The position numbers were made by a program, and so were the translations under genes. DNA of 64,000 bases from Dendrobium chrysotoxum (lineage: Eukaryota > Streptophyta > Magnoliopsida > Asparagales > Orchidaceae), in assembly GCA_019925795.1 (NCBI GenBank), contig CM034315.1, forward strand, positions 10,342,200 to 10,406,199. The letters are read 5' to 3'. Position 1 is the first letter of the stretch; every line of letters begins with the position of its first letter. Positions 23,524-34,952 of the stretch are shown here, piece after piece. The notes under the pieces were generated by a model. The model was not told the origin of the DNA. It worked only from the letters and a program-made list of their open reading frames with translations, and did no database searches.

Positions 23524-25449
23524 GTTTGTATATTAATTGACTAATTAGTTTAATTAATTATGCCTAATATAGGATTAGTGAAATCCTGGATTTAAGAATA
23601 TAGAATAAAAAGATTACATTTTCAAAACTAATTAGATAAATATTTAAATTTAATTAAATGATTTTTTGTTAAGATAAAATTAATATATAAAATTAGGAGT
23701 ATTTGTCTTATAATTTTGAGTAATTTTTAAGAGGTAATTTAAATTAAATGAGCGAAATTGTAATTGAAGAAGGTGTCCGCGGTCGAGGACGCTTTGCTCG
23801 TGCCCGCAATGCGGGGAGGTGTTCAACAAGATAGATAGCTTGGAGCTTCATCAAAGCCTTCGCCATGCAGGTAACATTATAAATTTCTATTTATCTAATC
23901 TTCATGGTCGTAGTTAGAGGTGTAAGTGAGTCAAGCTGACTTGTGACCGACTCGAGTTTTCCTCAATAAGTCCCTTGTTAGCCAAATTCGATGAGTCAAT
24001 GAGCTAAGCTTGAGCCAGCATCTACTTGATTAAGTAACTCACAAGTTAGTTTTGTTTAAGAAATATTAATATAAATGCAATTAAAATATAATAGCAATTA
24101 GGAGCTTAACAATAAAATTGTTAAAAATATTTAAAAATTATTTTAAATTTTTTTATATTAAGTTATTTTTTTTCCTAATTTCTCATATTTTATCATTTTA
24201 TTATATTAATTGGTTTAATCATAATTATTATCTCTTTTTCATAAAAATGAGCTGACTTGCCAGCTAACTAAAATTTGTAGAATTTAGCTCGAGCTCAAGC
24301 TCTAAAATGATTCGTTAATCAGATTCAACCTCAAGCTAGAGGTGACTCAAACACACTTAACTCATTTACACCCTTAACCATAATAGATATAACTATTTGC
24401 TATTAATATATAAAACTAAAATTTAGGTTTATTGAGATTAAATATTCAACTCCTCTTAATAGATTTATCATAAATAAAATTTTGGTTTAAAATTAATTTA
24501 AAAATATTTAATTTTTTAGATGAATATATTATATATAAAATCAATTAAAATTTATATTCATGCATATAAAAATAAATTTAACAATTTAAATCATAATTAC
24601 TTTATTATTCAAAAAATGACATAAAATTAGTATTTATTAAATTTTTATGCCTCATCATGTATTATTTCGAACACGCCTATTAAAAAAAATTTAAATCCCT
24701 AATTATATTTATTAATTATTTTTCATCTTTTCAAAATCTTTTAAAATTTATTTATTGTGGAATAATAAATAAAATTATGCTGATTTTTTTCAAACTTGAT
24801 AGTATCGGAGCTGGGTCCCGAGGACTCCGGCCGCCACATAGTGGAGATAATCTTCAAGTCCAGCTGGCAAAAGAACCACCGTACGATCTACAAGATCGAC
24901 CGAATCCTCAAAGTCCACAACACCCCGCGCACCATCGCCCGCTTCGAAGATTATCGCGCCGCCGTCAAGTCCCTCGCCACTGCGGCCGCTGCTAGCCGCC
25001 GGAATCCCCGTTGCGCGGCCGACGGCAACGAGCTTCTCCGTTTCCACTCCGTCTCCCTCACCTGCCACCTCGGCGCTGTCGGCTCCACCTCACTCTGTTT
25101 CTCCACCGGCGGCGGAGGCGGCGGCTCCTGCTGCGTTTGTGACGTCATCCGGCATGGATTCCGGAGGCCGTGCCATCCATTCGGCGTCCGTACTACGGCG
25201 AGCAGCGGCCAGGCGGATGACGACTTTGACTCCGGCGGCGGCGGAAGCGGTACAAGGGCCATGCTAGTTTGTCGTGTTATTGCTGGTCGTGTTTGGTTCA
25301 CCGGCGATGGTGAGGAAGGCGGCGGAGGCGGCTTAGGAGGCTACGACTCGGTGGCGGCGGAGGGCTCGAATCTTGAAGAGTTATTTGTGGCCAATCCGAG
25401 AGCTATCCTTCCATGTTTCGTAGTTATTTACAGGGTCCATGATTATTGA
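22982..25449 (+). CDS. C2H2 zinc-finger protein of the AT1G75710 type, three exons
   Basis: Exons are 22982-23523, 23773-23870 and 24803-25449, giving 428 residues against about 460 in Arabidopsis AT1G75710 as I recall it. Visible family landmarks: HDPSSAAAAGK and VVHGSVRVVHRSD in exon 1, LSGCYECRAVD before the first splice, one C2H2 finger (C191, C194, H207, H212) in exon 2, and SELGPEDSGRHIVEIIFKSS, AADGNELLRFH, AMLVCRVIAGRV and NPRAILPCFVVIYRV in exon 3. The C-terminal part belongs to a region related in fold to ADP-ribosyltransferases, but catalysis is not shown. Residues 11-31 are hydrophobic and could be a signal or anchor. An in-frame GTG at 22964 is not used as start, since plant nuclear genes start at ATG; M23 (23048) is a good-context alternative. 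Role: probably nuclear and DNA- or nucleic-acid-binding; function in plants is poorly known. Coding exons are GC-rich, introns AT-rich. Confidence 0.92.
23773..23870 (+). CDS. Zinc-finger gene, exon 2 (the C2H2 finger)
   Basis: 98 bp. The acceptor is GAAGAAG/GTGTCC; using the AG three bases earlier would add one codon without changing frame. The donor is GCAG/GTAACA. It encodes the whole finger, CPQCGEVFNK...ELHQSLRH, pattern C-x2-C-x12-H-x4-H. Confidence 0.9.
23914..24377. mobile_element. TIR transposon fragment in intron 2 of the finger gene
   Basis: Inverted ends TTAGAGGTGTAAGTGAG on the left and, read on the other strand, TTAAGGGTGTAAATGAG on the right agree at 14 of 17 positions. Interior is AT-rich with 'gagctcaagc' words. 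The ends resemble those of 6543-7348. No clear target duplication. It accounts for half of intron 2 (23871-24802). Confidence 0.5.
24803..25449 (+). CDS. Zinc-finger gene, exon 3
   Basis: The acceptor is TTGATAG/TATCGG, joining exon 2 to read V-S-E-L-G-P-E-D. Stop TGA at 25447-25449. Contains two Gly-rich linkers (STGGGGGGSCC and EEGGGGGLGG) at positions where the family is variable. Confidence 0.92.
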
Positions 25450-26257
25450 CTGCTTATGTTCTTGATAAAGTTTTTCGGATCAGCGCTGTTAGGTCATCAA
25501 ATATGTTTTTATTTAAATAATTTTATCGATATGAATTAGTAGTTCTTATTTAGCAATTGGTATGAAAAAAAAAAAAACATACAAATCATAATTTTTTTAT
25601 TTTTTACTTCTTTAAATATTTATCTTTAATTATATAATATCATAGTGTTTATAATATATTAAAAAAATTATAAATTAATATTAATAATATTTTCGATATT
25701 ATTTCAAATATATAATATTATGTGTAAATAAAAAAATTTATAATATCAAGTGTGAATCTTAAGTCTATGAATAAAATATCTTTTTATAATCTTGAACAAT
25801 ATGTGTAAGCTCATAAGCTAATTCTGTTATATGATGATTGGACACTTTTTTTTTAATTTAAAAAACACTATTATCATTAATTTAGTAAGGTTTAATGATA
25901 CTATTAGATGATGGTGTGACTTATTTTTTAATAAAATATTTTATTTTATTTTATGTAAAGGGATCTACAAAGAGAAATTATTAGACTGGACACGGAGAAT
26001 TGTCCGATTTGTCTCTACCATTATATTTTTACTATTTACAGAGATAAAATCGAATGGCTCTATGTGTCCGATCTCGGCATGTAATAATCTCTCGTCCATC
26101 TACAAGAGAGTCAAATCAAATTTATTAATTAATATCTATTATATATTCTATAATAGAGTAGGGAAGCTATAGCTTCACTTGAGAGTGAAATATGGGACCC
26201 AATAATGAGAAGTATGGTACTATTTGTATTTATTAATGTTTATTAATGATGATAAAG
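25450..26257. other. 3' flank of the finger gene, AT-rich
   Basis: No gene. AT-rich with A and T runs; poly(A) signals cannot be told apart from background here. Confidence 0.5.
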
Positions 26258-26266
26258 CTTTTTAAG

Positions 26267-26489
26267 GGACCCACCGTTGCTTAGCTTGGTTGGTGGGCGA
26301 GTATAGTAGGAAATCCCCTAATCCATGTTCGATTCCTCTCGAGCGGCAACGTCTCTTAAGTGGGGCTCAATTAAGTACGGGCCAGGAGATTTCTGGGGTG
26401 GGTGTCTCTAGGTCAGCCGAGGATTAGCCACGCAGTCAAGCGCCCTCTCGGTAGTGGCAGCGGGTAGATACCCCATTTCAAAAAAAAAA
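26267..26489 (+). mobile_element. Complete tRNA-derived SINE
   Basis: 223 bp flanked by the 9-bp direct repeat CTTTTTAAG (26258-26266 and 26490-26498) and ending in a run of A. Its head is tRNA-like: a polymerase III A box TAGCTTGGTTGG at 26282-26293 and a B box TGTTCGATTCC at 26327-26337. The tail contains GGCCAGGAGATTTCTGGGG and CGGTAGTGGCAGCGGG before the A tract. It encodes nothing and depends on a LINE for movement. Confidence 0.93.
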
Positions 26490-26523
26490 CTTTTTAAGCG
26501 TGTAAATACTAAATATGTCGTAG

Positions 26524-26547
26524 TCAAGTTAGGGTACCCTAACTTGA
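26524..26547. repeat. Perfect 24-bp palindrome
   Basis: Half site TCAAGTTAGGGT followed directly by its exact reverse complement, so the axis is GGTACC. The centre contains the telomere-like word CCCTAA on both strands. It lies 26 bp right of the SINE's target repeat. Confidence 0.85.
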
Positions 26548-28400
26548 GCTTTAATTTTGCTAATTGAGTTTGAGGTCGAGCTCGAGCTTAATTTTAGAAG
26601 TTCGGGTCTATTCTCGAGCAAGCTTAATTATTATGAAAGAGAGAGGGTTATTCTTTTCATGTAGTTTTATAATAAAATAATAATAAAAAAAGAAATTAAT
26701 TCTAAAATAATAAGATATTACTTGATGAGATATATAGTTTTGAAATATTTTTAGCAACTTTATGCTAAAATCATTGATTCAAATATATTTTAAGTGCACT
26801 TTTTATTAATACTTTTTAGATGAGTTGTCGAGTTGGGTTGAGTCCAGCTCATATTTTACTAGTTACCTAATTAAATTTGGCTAATATTATCGTTGTTGGG
26901 TCCCAAGCTTTGGATGAGAAAATTAAAGAATTGCATTAGGTAGTCAACAACCAGCATAAAACTTATCGAACAAACATGACCTGTTTAAATTTGGCTCATG
27001 AGTTATTTATTGAGTTTACACTCATGCTATCTTTATGCATTTAATGAATTTTCTTTTATTTTGAACATTAATGGAGAAATGTGAAATGGAACCAGTACTT
27101 GCCTTGTTTCCAGCTGATATTTATGTCAAGTTTTGTATTTCATGCAACTTTCTTTTTACAAGCTTAGCTGAATTAATAAATCAATAATTTTTGGGTTTTT
27201 TTTTTTCTGTTTGAATATAGGGCATTAAGTGAATTGAGTTGAGTGTAAATTAAAATTTTAATGAATATAAATAAAAGTTTCTGTAAACTTTCTTTTATTT
27301 TCATGAATACCAATAAAAATTTTCTTTTAATGAATATAAAAAGTAAATGAACATAAATAAAAATTTTATATGATTATTTGATCTTAATAAAATATCTTAT
27401 AATGACAATTTATAAAATTACAAATGAATGCTACAAATTGAAGACATTCAACCAATCAAATAGATAATTAAAGCGCTATAATAATAAATTAAAATGCATC
27501 ATATTTTTGTGATATATTTAGAAGTTTAATTTTTTGTAGCTAAAAATATATTTATTTCCAAAAGTACAATAATTTACTGATACTTTGGTTTTTTTACTTA
27601 CTATTTAATTAAATGGCTAACTAATATGCATATTAAATATCTAACATTTTAAAGTATTAAAAAATTAAGATAAAAAAGGTTTTGGAATCCTTTCTATTTT
27701 TATTTTTTTTGTTCATATTTTTTATTTTATTTTATTTTATTTTATTTTTTTGTATATATATATATACACATTTGTTTTTTAAAAAAAATAAAAAATATGC
27801 TTGATTTTATTCATTGCTTTAAACATTTCTCAATAATAATATGTTTGTTTAGATATTCAAAACATGTAGATTTAATACTTAAATATTAAACAAGAGCAAG
27901 GATAATATTGTAAAAAAGTATTACTAATCATTTTAAAAATTTTCTATAAAATGTTTCAATGCAATGATCTAATATGATGCACAAATTATTTGTCTAGCAA
28001 TATACATATATGAATATGCTAATGACCTAGTTAGATCAAGCTCAATCTAGCTTGAGACGAGGAAGACTATTAAATGTGTCCTCATTGAAGGCCAAGGTGC
28101 ACTATAGTTAAGGAACACTCGTCAAAGGCTACTAATCACTCGTCACTCGGCAGCTCACTCAACAAGTAACTATCTACATGTCAATCATTCATGTATATTT
28201 TTATATTTTCTTAACTACATACTTATTGGTTGCACACTTTATTTAAATGAATTTGTTTCTTTATATAGCTTTTACTCTTGCCCTATAATCTTATAAATAA
28301 AGGGTCAAATGGTAATTTCAAAAGAATATGTTTTTCTATATAGCTTTTCCATTTTTTAAAGCATTTTTTTCTTACTGCCTATAGTATTTCCTCATTCATG
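26548..28400. other. AT-rich gene-free DNA with TE remnants
   Basis: A 'gtttgaggtcgagctcgagc ... gagttgggttgagtcc ... tttggctcatgagtt' vocabulary at 26560-27010 resembles the interior of the TIR element in intron 2 of the finger gene. A TTTTA microsatellite lies at about 27717-27746 followed by TA repeats. No gene seen. Confidence 0.4.
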
Positions 28401-28424
28401 TTCTTCTTTAATTCACTTGAGATG

Positions 28425-30974
28425 AGCTTGACACAGATAATTTCTTACGTTATACTTCGTACGAGTATACTGATTTTTTAATAAATCTTATGATGGATGA
28501 AGGTCGATTGATCGAACTACTTTAAAGTTTTGAAGAACTTTCTAAGTGGCTTTATTTCAATTAGTTTCTCATAGAGTAAGTCTTGGGAGTAGTGGTCTCT
28601 CTATAGTTATCTGTCTCTCTTTCTTTACGAACCTCTAACATGCAAGCTCGTTCTCCTATATCCTTTAGTAAATGAGTTATCATTACCCATACTTTTCACA
28701 TCATCTATGAGAACCACTAGTTATTCCTCATCATCAGTGAGAACCACTAGCCATTCATGTTCGTAAAAAGAAGTTAATGGATGATGAAAATAATCACAAT
28801 TGCAACCTGAGTCCCAAGATTAGCCTAACTCTCCTTCACATTTGGGTGATCCTTCATGTAGCAAAATCTTTGTTACTCGTGATTATCTCAACAATCCTTG
28901 TCAACACATTACTGAAAAAAACAAATTTCTTTCTAAGTAGAAATTAGAATTTTTTATTCACTCATTAGCTAAGTATCCTCACAACAAAACCCATTGAAAT
29001 GCCATGTCTACTCTCAATCTTTGTACAACTCTCATGTTTTGTCATAGTGGGAAGAATGGCACAATAGTAAAATTGTTGGTGAACATCAACACTATTTGTC
29101 ACCCCTTAACCTTCTCAATGGCAATGTTGATGGCTTCAATAGAACTAACATTGGTCTTTTTCGTTAAAAAGAGAAGATGCAAAATGAAGTACTCATAATA
29201 AAGAGGTTTTACAAAGAAAACTTAGAAAAAAGAAAGCATGAAAAGAAAAAAATTAAACTCTGCATCTTAGTAGAGAAAAAGTTATTTCTTGAAAAGCATG
29301 CATTTCCCACCTCCACTTTAGCATGATATGCTTCAATATTATCACGATTGTCTAATCCCAATGAAGAAGGCTAAGTTTTATTCAAAATTTGAATTTTATT
29401 TTAAATTGTTATTTTAACTTTAATGAGCACCCGAATCTCGGGTAGACTAACCATACCTCAAGACCTCAAAGGGTGACTAATGAGAAATAACACCCTTATC
29501 TAGGGATATTCTTCTTCTACCATTATTAATTCTCCCATAACAATAAATCCTCTTTAACAGTGGCTTAGTATGATGGGAACCGATCTATTTCATGGATTCT
29601 CGTATGAGGTATATAAGTATTATAATATTGCATTATTTTCTTATAAGAAAAATAAAGCAAGAAATAATCAAACATTAAACCAAAAATTTCTCTTATTCAT
29701 ATCGAAATTTCAATTACACATAATTAATTTATACATTATATATAGTTTTATAAAAGCACCAACTACTCTATTAACTATCTATCTAATGAGGGCCCTTAAA
29801 ACTACTCGATAATATTCTATTATTAATGCTTTGATGCTCATCCAAACATGCTTAGTGGACTTTTGGTTGTCTAATCATTCCTACTAAGGGATCCATCAAC
29901 ATTTCAAATCTTTTCCTTAGATTGAGAAGTTGCACATATATCACTGTGAAATGCCTCGGTAAGTACATCCTAATATCATTTAATGAGTTGGGGATAATCT
30001 CTAGAATATTTGCATCTAATAGAACACTCGAGTTTAAGTACCCAGTTCAACCATCATAAAGATGCATTGCTCTATGCACTGGGATCACATCCTAACCAAG
30101 TATTCAAGCTCTTTGGGGTTGCTTGGGCACATCTTAAACTTAATAGCCTCCATCATATTGTGCATATCCATGGTTACTCTTCTTAAGTCAAAGAATTAAT
30201 TTTAAACATCACTCACCCGATAAAAAAATAATGCATATTCTCTTTACTTCTTTTTCCTAAAAGGTTTTCATCTTGTCCTTTGAAGCCATTACATCACTTT
30301 AGAGGCCCAACCTCTAAGCCTCAAGCTTAATAACCCTTGCATTGATAGCTTACACAGGAAATTTTCATTTCCCCTTGGGAAGATCGTGCACCACTTGGAA
30401 ATCGCTAACCAAATCGCCTTTACCATTTTTGCCACCAACTTGAAGAACTTTAACATTAATCCCCTATAGCTCCATTATAGCCTACATTAACGCTCATACA
30501 TCATTCCTTCCAAAGGCTATAAAAGGAACATTAGTAAAATCTTGAGGTAATATTAAAAATGTAAGTAACGTTGGATGTATATATATATATATATAAACTC
30601 ATTCAAAATAAAAAAAGGATTTTGACCCTTGATATACTAGCTTACTAAAAATTTGTCATTCTAGCCTAAATTTCACTATTGATTCACATGCACCTCTTCA
30701 TGTTGCTATGAACTCACTCACTCTTCCTTTTTTGCTCTAAATATGTTGCAAACTTCATCTTCTTGTGTATTTTGTTCTCTTTGTATAACTCATTGGTTTA
30801 TTTTCCCTTTTATTTTTGTTTCTCTCTTGTGGTGTGCTTAACACAACAAATTTCTTCATTTACACTTCTCATGAGTATAGTGAACTTCTCAATAAATCCT
30901 ATAGTGAATGTACTCTAAAATTACTACACATATATTGCAATTTTCTTCTCTGTTGACCTCCTCTTGGGAATGGT

Positions 30975-31020
<46 letters not shown>
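28425..31020 (+). repeat. Pair of diverged direct repeats about 2.4 kb apart, possible old element ends
   Basis: 28430-28620 and 30840-31020 align: CTTGACACAGATAATTTCTT against CTTAACACAACAAATTTCTT, then GAGTATA-TGA, AATAAATC-TAT, and CTTGGGA-T-GTGATCTCTC-like ends. The DNA between them shows no recognisable protein. They could be LTRs of a very old element or two separate insertions of one repeat. Confidence 0.35.
30977..31019. repeat. TC microsatellite
   Basis: About 21 uninterrupted TC units inside the right member of the repeat pair. A TA run of about 18 bp lies at 30578-30596. Both are likely length-polymorphic. Confidence 0.97.
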
Positions 31021-31021
<1 letters not shown>

Positions 31022-32868
31022 GTTGCTCACAATATTTGACTTGAACACTCTTTCTAATAACTTTTAGGTGAGTTTTCACGTTCACCCCAGCAATTTTTGA
31101 AATATGAGCTTTAATTTGATGAATAACAAGTTGTAATCACAACCTTAAAGATAAGGATCTACATTGTAAAGCTATAAATAAACCTAGGGATCATAACCAT
31201 TAGGAAATCTGCTGATTTGGACAATCACATACCACACTATTCAAGAATTATTGAAAAGTGGGCAATCACGCATAGGCCTCAGCATTTCAAAATAGAAAAA
31301 AAAATTAATGCCTCCATTTCTATCCAAACATCAAATAAAGAAAATGGAGGAAACATATCAATGATGAATAAAATCAACTAGTTATGCATATAAGGAAATT
31401 TGGACTCTAATAATAAAAAATGTGATAATTGGTTCCTCAACATAATTTCAAATTATGCCTCCACAACCAAATTTACCAAGGGTATTCATTGTAAACTAAG
31501 AGGTAAAGAGGTAAAGATGAATGAATTGTGATTGAAATTCAAAATCAATGATCAAAGAAGGAATCACAATAAGGAAGATGATTGAAGAAGAGGGAATATT
31601 TGCATTGCATGCAAACATGATGAAGGGTGTGGGACTCCGCACTAGGCATGCATTAAGAGTAGCAATTCACAATGATCAGAGTGAGAGTGGTAAATCGAAC
31701 AAGATTATAATATAGATAAAGGGAAAAATCTTTAAAATTGCAATAATACCTCCAACTTAACTTTTATAAATAAAATAATTTATTTTTAAATAAAAAAAGT
31801 AAATAAGTATATTTTATTATCTTTTTAATTATTCTAAAAATAAACACAAAAATCAATCCCAAATAGAGCCTAAGAGAAGTTTCATAACTAGAGTACAAAC
31901 ATTTATCCATCATCATCTTCTATTTAGCTCATTTTCATCATCTTGAAGTGCAGCTTAATTAGCCTTAACAATCTAAAGTTACTTCAATAAATAAACATTG
32001 TCAATGATCCTATTTGATACTCAAGACCAAACTTTATACATAGCCAAATATTATATATATATAAGATACCACACTAATCTTCAATGATTAAAAAATAATT
32101 ATCTCTTAATCATTAAAGCCAGAAGTCATCCAAATACTACCTTGCATTGCAAAAAGAGATTAAGAGAGAAAGATAGAAATCTCTGTCATGAATAATGTCT
32201 CTTAGTCCTAAAGAGACCAAATACTTTATTGTTTCCCATTGCTTTAGGCCTTTGGCAGTAAACTATGATAGCCATAGCATAACTATGGCAAGCCATGTGA
32301 ACAAAGCTTTCTTATTCAAAGGCTAAAGCCACTTGGACTTTAGTTCAATTGATCACCATGTGCATGAGCTGATATTCATCTGCCAATTTGTTAAGATAGA
32401 AGGATATTAAATTTAATCTCACATTATATATATAATTTTAATATATTATTGGCTTACTCAACTCGACTGCACTCCTATGATTCATACTCGTTAGTATAAT
32501 TTTTACTAGACGAAAAGACATCGAAAAATTTTGCATAACTCTTACGGTTTTGTTTAGTTTGAGTCCTTTTTCACCATTGTGTTCTATTAAGAGTCAAACT
32601 CTCATTTAAATCTAATAAAAAAAGCTCATTTCTAATACCATAATTATCCGACAAGTTTTATGTTGGCTGTCGACTACGTAACGCAACCATCTACTTTTCT
32701 CATCAAGGGCTTGGGACCTGACAACGATAGTGTTAAAGTGACAATAAAAATAAAATAAAATGTAAAAATAAAAATTAATGTTGCTTGTAGTAGAAATAAA
32801 TGGTTGCTTGGAAACTAATTCTTTACTAGCTACATTGGATAAGGGAAACACAGGAAAACTGAGAGTTA
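31021..32868. other. AT-rich gene-free DNA
   Basis: No supported gene on either strand and no transposon ends recognised. Confidence 0.5.
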
Positions 32869-32988
32869 GGTTTCGTTTGAGATGGCTTTCTTATTGCTTC
32901 TTAAAGCAGCTTTTTAGTACAAAAATTAAAATTTTTGTACTAAAAAGCTGCTTTAAGAATCAGAAAGAAAGCCATCCCAAACGAAGCC
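32869..32988. mobile_element. Fold-back MITE, Tourist-like, copy 5
   Basis: 120 bp, TTA on both sides, close to the family's ideal form: GCAGCTTTTTAGTACAAAAA and its reverse complement face each other across the centre. Confidence 0.93.
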
Positions 32989-33778
32989 TTAGTCTCATTA
33001 CTCAATGAATAATGAGCATATGAAAATTTGATGTTAATTTCATAGCAAATAAATTATCCCCCATTTTAAGCTCTTTTAGGCAAGTCATCCAAGTGTACAT
33101 AGGATATCATAGGAATATCAATTTATTCAACAAATTTTGGTCTATTGAAGATTAAGAATTTCAAAGAATGTAGCTTTTTTTGGCTTTGAGAGGGGGAGTG
33201 GGCTTCTTTTCCATTCCAAAGGGAAATCTCTCTGATAAAGAAAACTTGAATAAACTTAGTAAAGCTGAGATATGTTGCTTAAATCAGAGAGGAAAGCTGG
33301 GATAGGGTGATACTATTCTCCATTAGAAATGATATCACTCACATGAGCATTAACATGAAGGTTAAGATTTAGGTTCATTTGAGAATAAAAAAATTCTCTT
33401 AAGGAGCGGTCGTTAACCAATCAAACATCAAAAAGTGAAAAATCTTCTATTGATATAGTGTAATTATTTCAAACACTAACATAGATTGATTATATATCTA
33501 CACCACATAAGATTACATAAGACTACTAATATGTGTTATAATATGTATTAGTGAGTGTGATTATTTATATTATTATTAATCACTCACAAACTTATTTGTA
33601 TTAGTCTATAGATATTATTTATATCTTTATACACATAATTTTAAGTATTCAGTATGTAAATCTTGTCATATTCTTAGCTTCTGTATGTTACTCTATTTAT
33701 TACATTTCTAACTTTCTTTAGCTTTTGCATTGAACAATATTTGCTTAATAATGTCTAGATTTTATACTCATCAACTAG

Positions 33779-34037
33779 CACTATAGGAAATTTACTGAAT
33801 ACCGGCCGGTATTTCTGACGGTCATTTTGACTGCCGGAAATACCGGTGGTTACCCCGGCGGTTTGATAGCCGCTATTAACCGGCGGTTGAACCACCGGCA
33901 CTAAACGCAAAACCACCAGAATGGCCGTCAGTATTCTCTTTTCATGTAGTGTAGCTTAGAAAATTGATCTAAACCGCCGGAAAATTGATCTAAAACGCCG
34001 GAAATTACCGCTGGTAATTGATGATTTTCCTGTAGTG
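33779..34037. mobile_element. Miniature CACTA (En/Spm) transposon
   Basis: 259 bp from CACTATAGGAAATTT to TTTTCCTGTAGTG, flanked on both sides by TAG (33776-33778, 34038-34040), the 3-bp duplication of CACTA elements. The interior is full of short inverted words built on CCGGCGGT and CCGGAAAT, the sub-terminal repeats the transposase binds. The right end is partly duplicated: GTAGTG-TAG-CTTAGAAA occurs at 33946 and again at 34032. Confidence 0.9.
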
Positions 34038-34478
34038 TAGCTTAGAAATTCATGAACAGTTAGTCAAACTTTTAAACTCCAACTAAATTTTGATCCACAC
34101 TCGCTCAAGTCAACCCCACTTCATCCAAAAAGCTCGAAAATGACTCTTTATAGCGGTCTTTGATCTTCCACTCAAACAAACATCCCAATTAGCATCTAAG
34201 TTTCCACTAGAACAAACCAAGAATTAGAATGTGCACTCAACAATTTAGGAACTTCTGAAACCAGTTCCTGCAAGAAACTAATTTTAACTTCAACTTCCAT
34301 CACTTTACAAAAGCAACAGATGAAGAAATAAGCACACTAAAATCTCTTACAAACAGAGAATTTAGCTTAGATACACATTATAAGATGAAAACATAAAGAT
34401 GATTATTTTTTCTTGCTTCAGACATATGAATCAAATCTCTGAGCCGATCCTTACACTCGGTGAGCTTGTCATTGATGC

Positions 34479-34952
34479 TTAATATCTGTAACCTTTCTTA
34501 TTAGAAAACATAGATGCTATCATAGGAAGCAATGCCCTCTTATTCTTCTTCTTCTTTCTCATTTCCTGTACTTCCCTATCCATGGAAACTTGCCTATCTG
34601 AAAGGAGATGTTCAGAGCTTAAGAACCGCCCCGAAGATGGTGGATTGTTGAATTTGACATATTTCTTGCTTTGAAATTCTGTAACTTGGTTGAGAATAGG
34701 CATTGAATTCTCTACAAACTTGATTTTCTCAATCTCCGAGTCCATAGTTGCCATTTCTCTTTGTCTAGCTTTCAGTTGCTTAAGTTCAATCTTTGTCTTC
34801 TCTAGCTCTTGAATGAGAGAGTTGAGGTAGTTTACCGTTACTTTTCTTTCTTCTCTTTCTTTAAAGAGGTTTTGCCTTGTCTGTTCCAGCTCTGTTTCTA
34901 GGGAGTGAAGGCTTGAGGTGGTCTGCTTGTTTTTGCTAGCTGTCGTTCGCAT
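34479..34952 (-). CDS. WEB-family gene, exon 2
   Basis: The acceptor on the minus strand is TTTTTTCTCTTCACTTAG/ATG, a strong pyrimidine tract. The exon begins with an in-frame Met by chance of phase; it could look like a complete short gene, but lacks the family's N-terminal signature, which is in exon 1. Confidence 0.9.
   Translation of the reverse strand: MRTTASKNKQTTSSLHSLETELEQTRQNLFKEREERKVTVNYLNSLIQELEKTKIELKQLKARQREMATMDSEIEKIKFVENSMPILNQVTEFQSKKYVKFNNPPSSGRFLSSEHLLSDRQVSMDREVQEMRKKKKNKRALLPMIASMFSNKKGYRY

Noticed and set aside
26282..26337. Functional tRNA gene
   Set aside because: Only A and B boxes are tRNA-like; acceptor stem pairing is lacking, and the poly(A) tail and duplicated flanks show a SINE.
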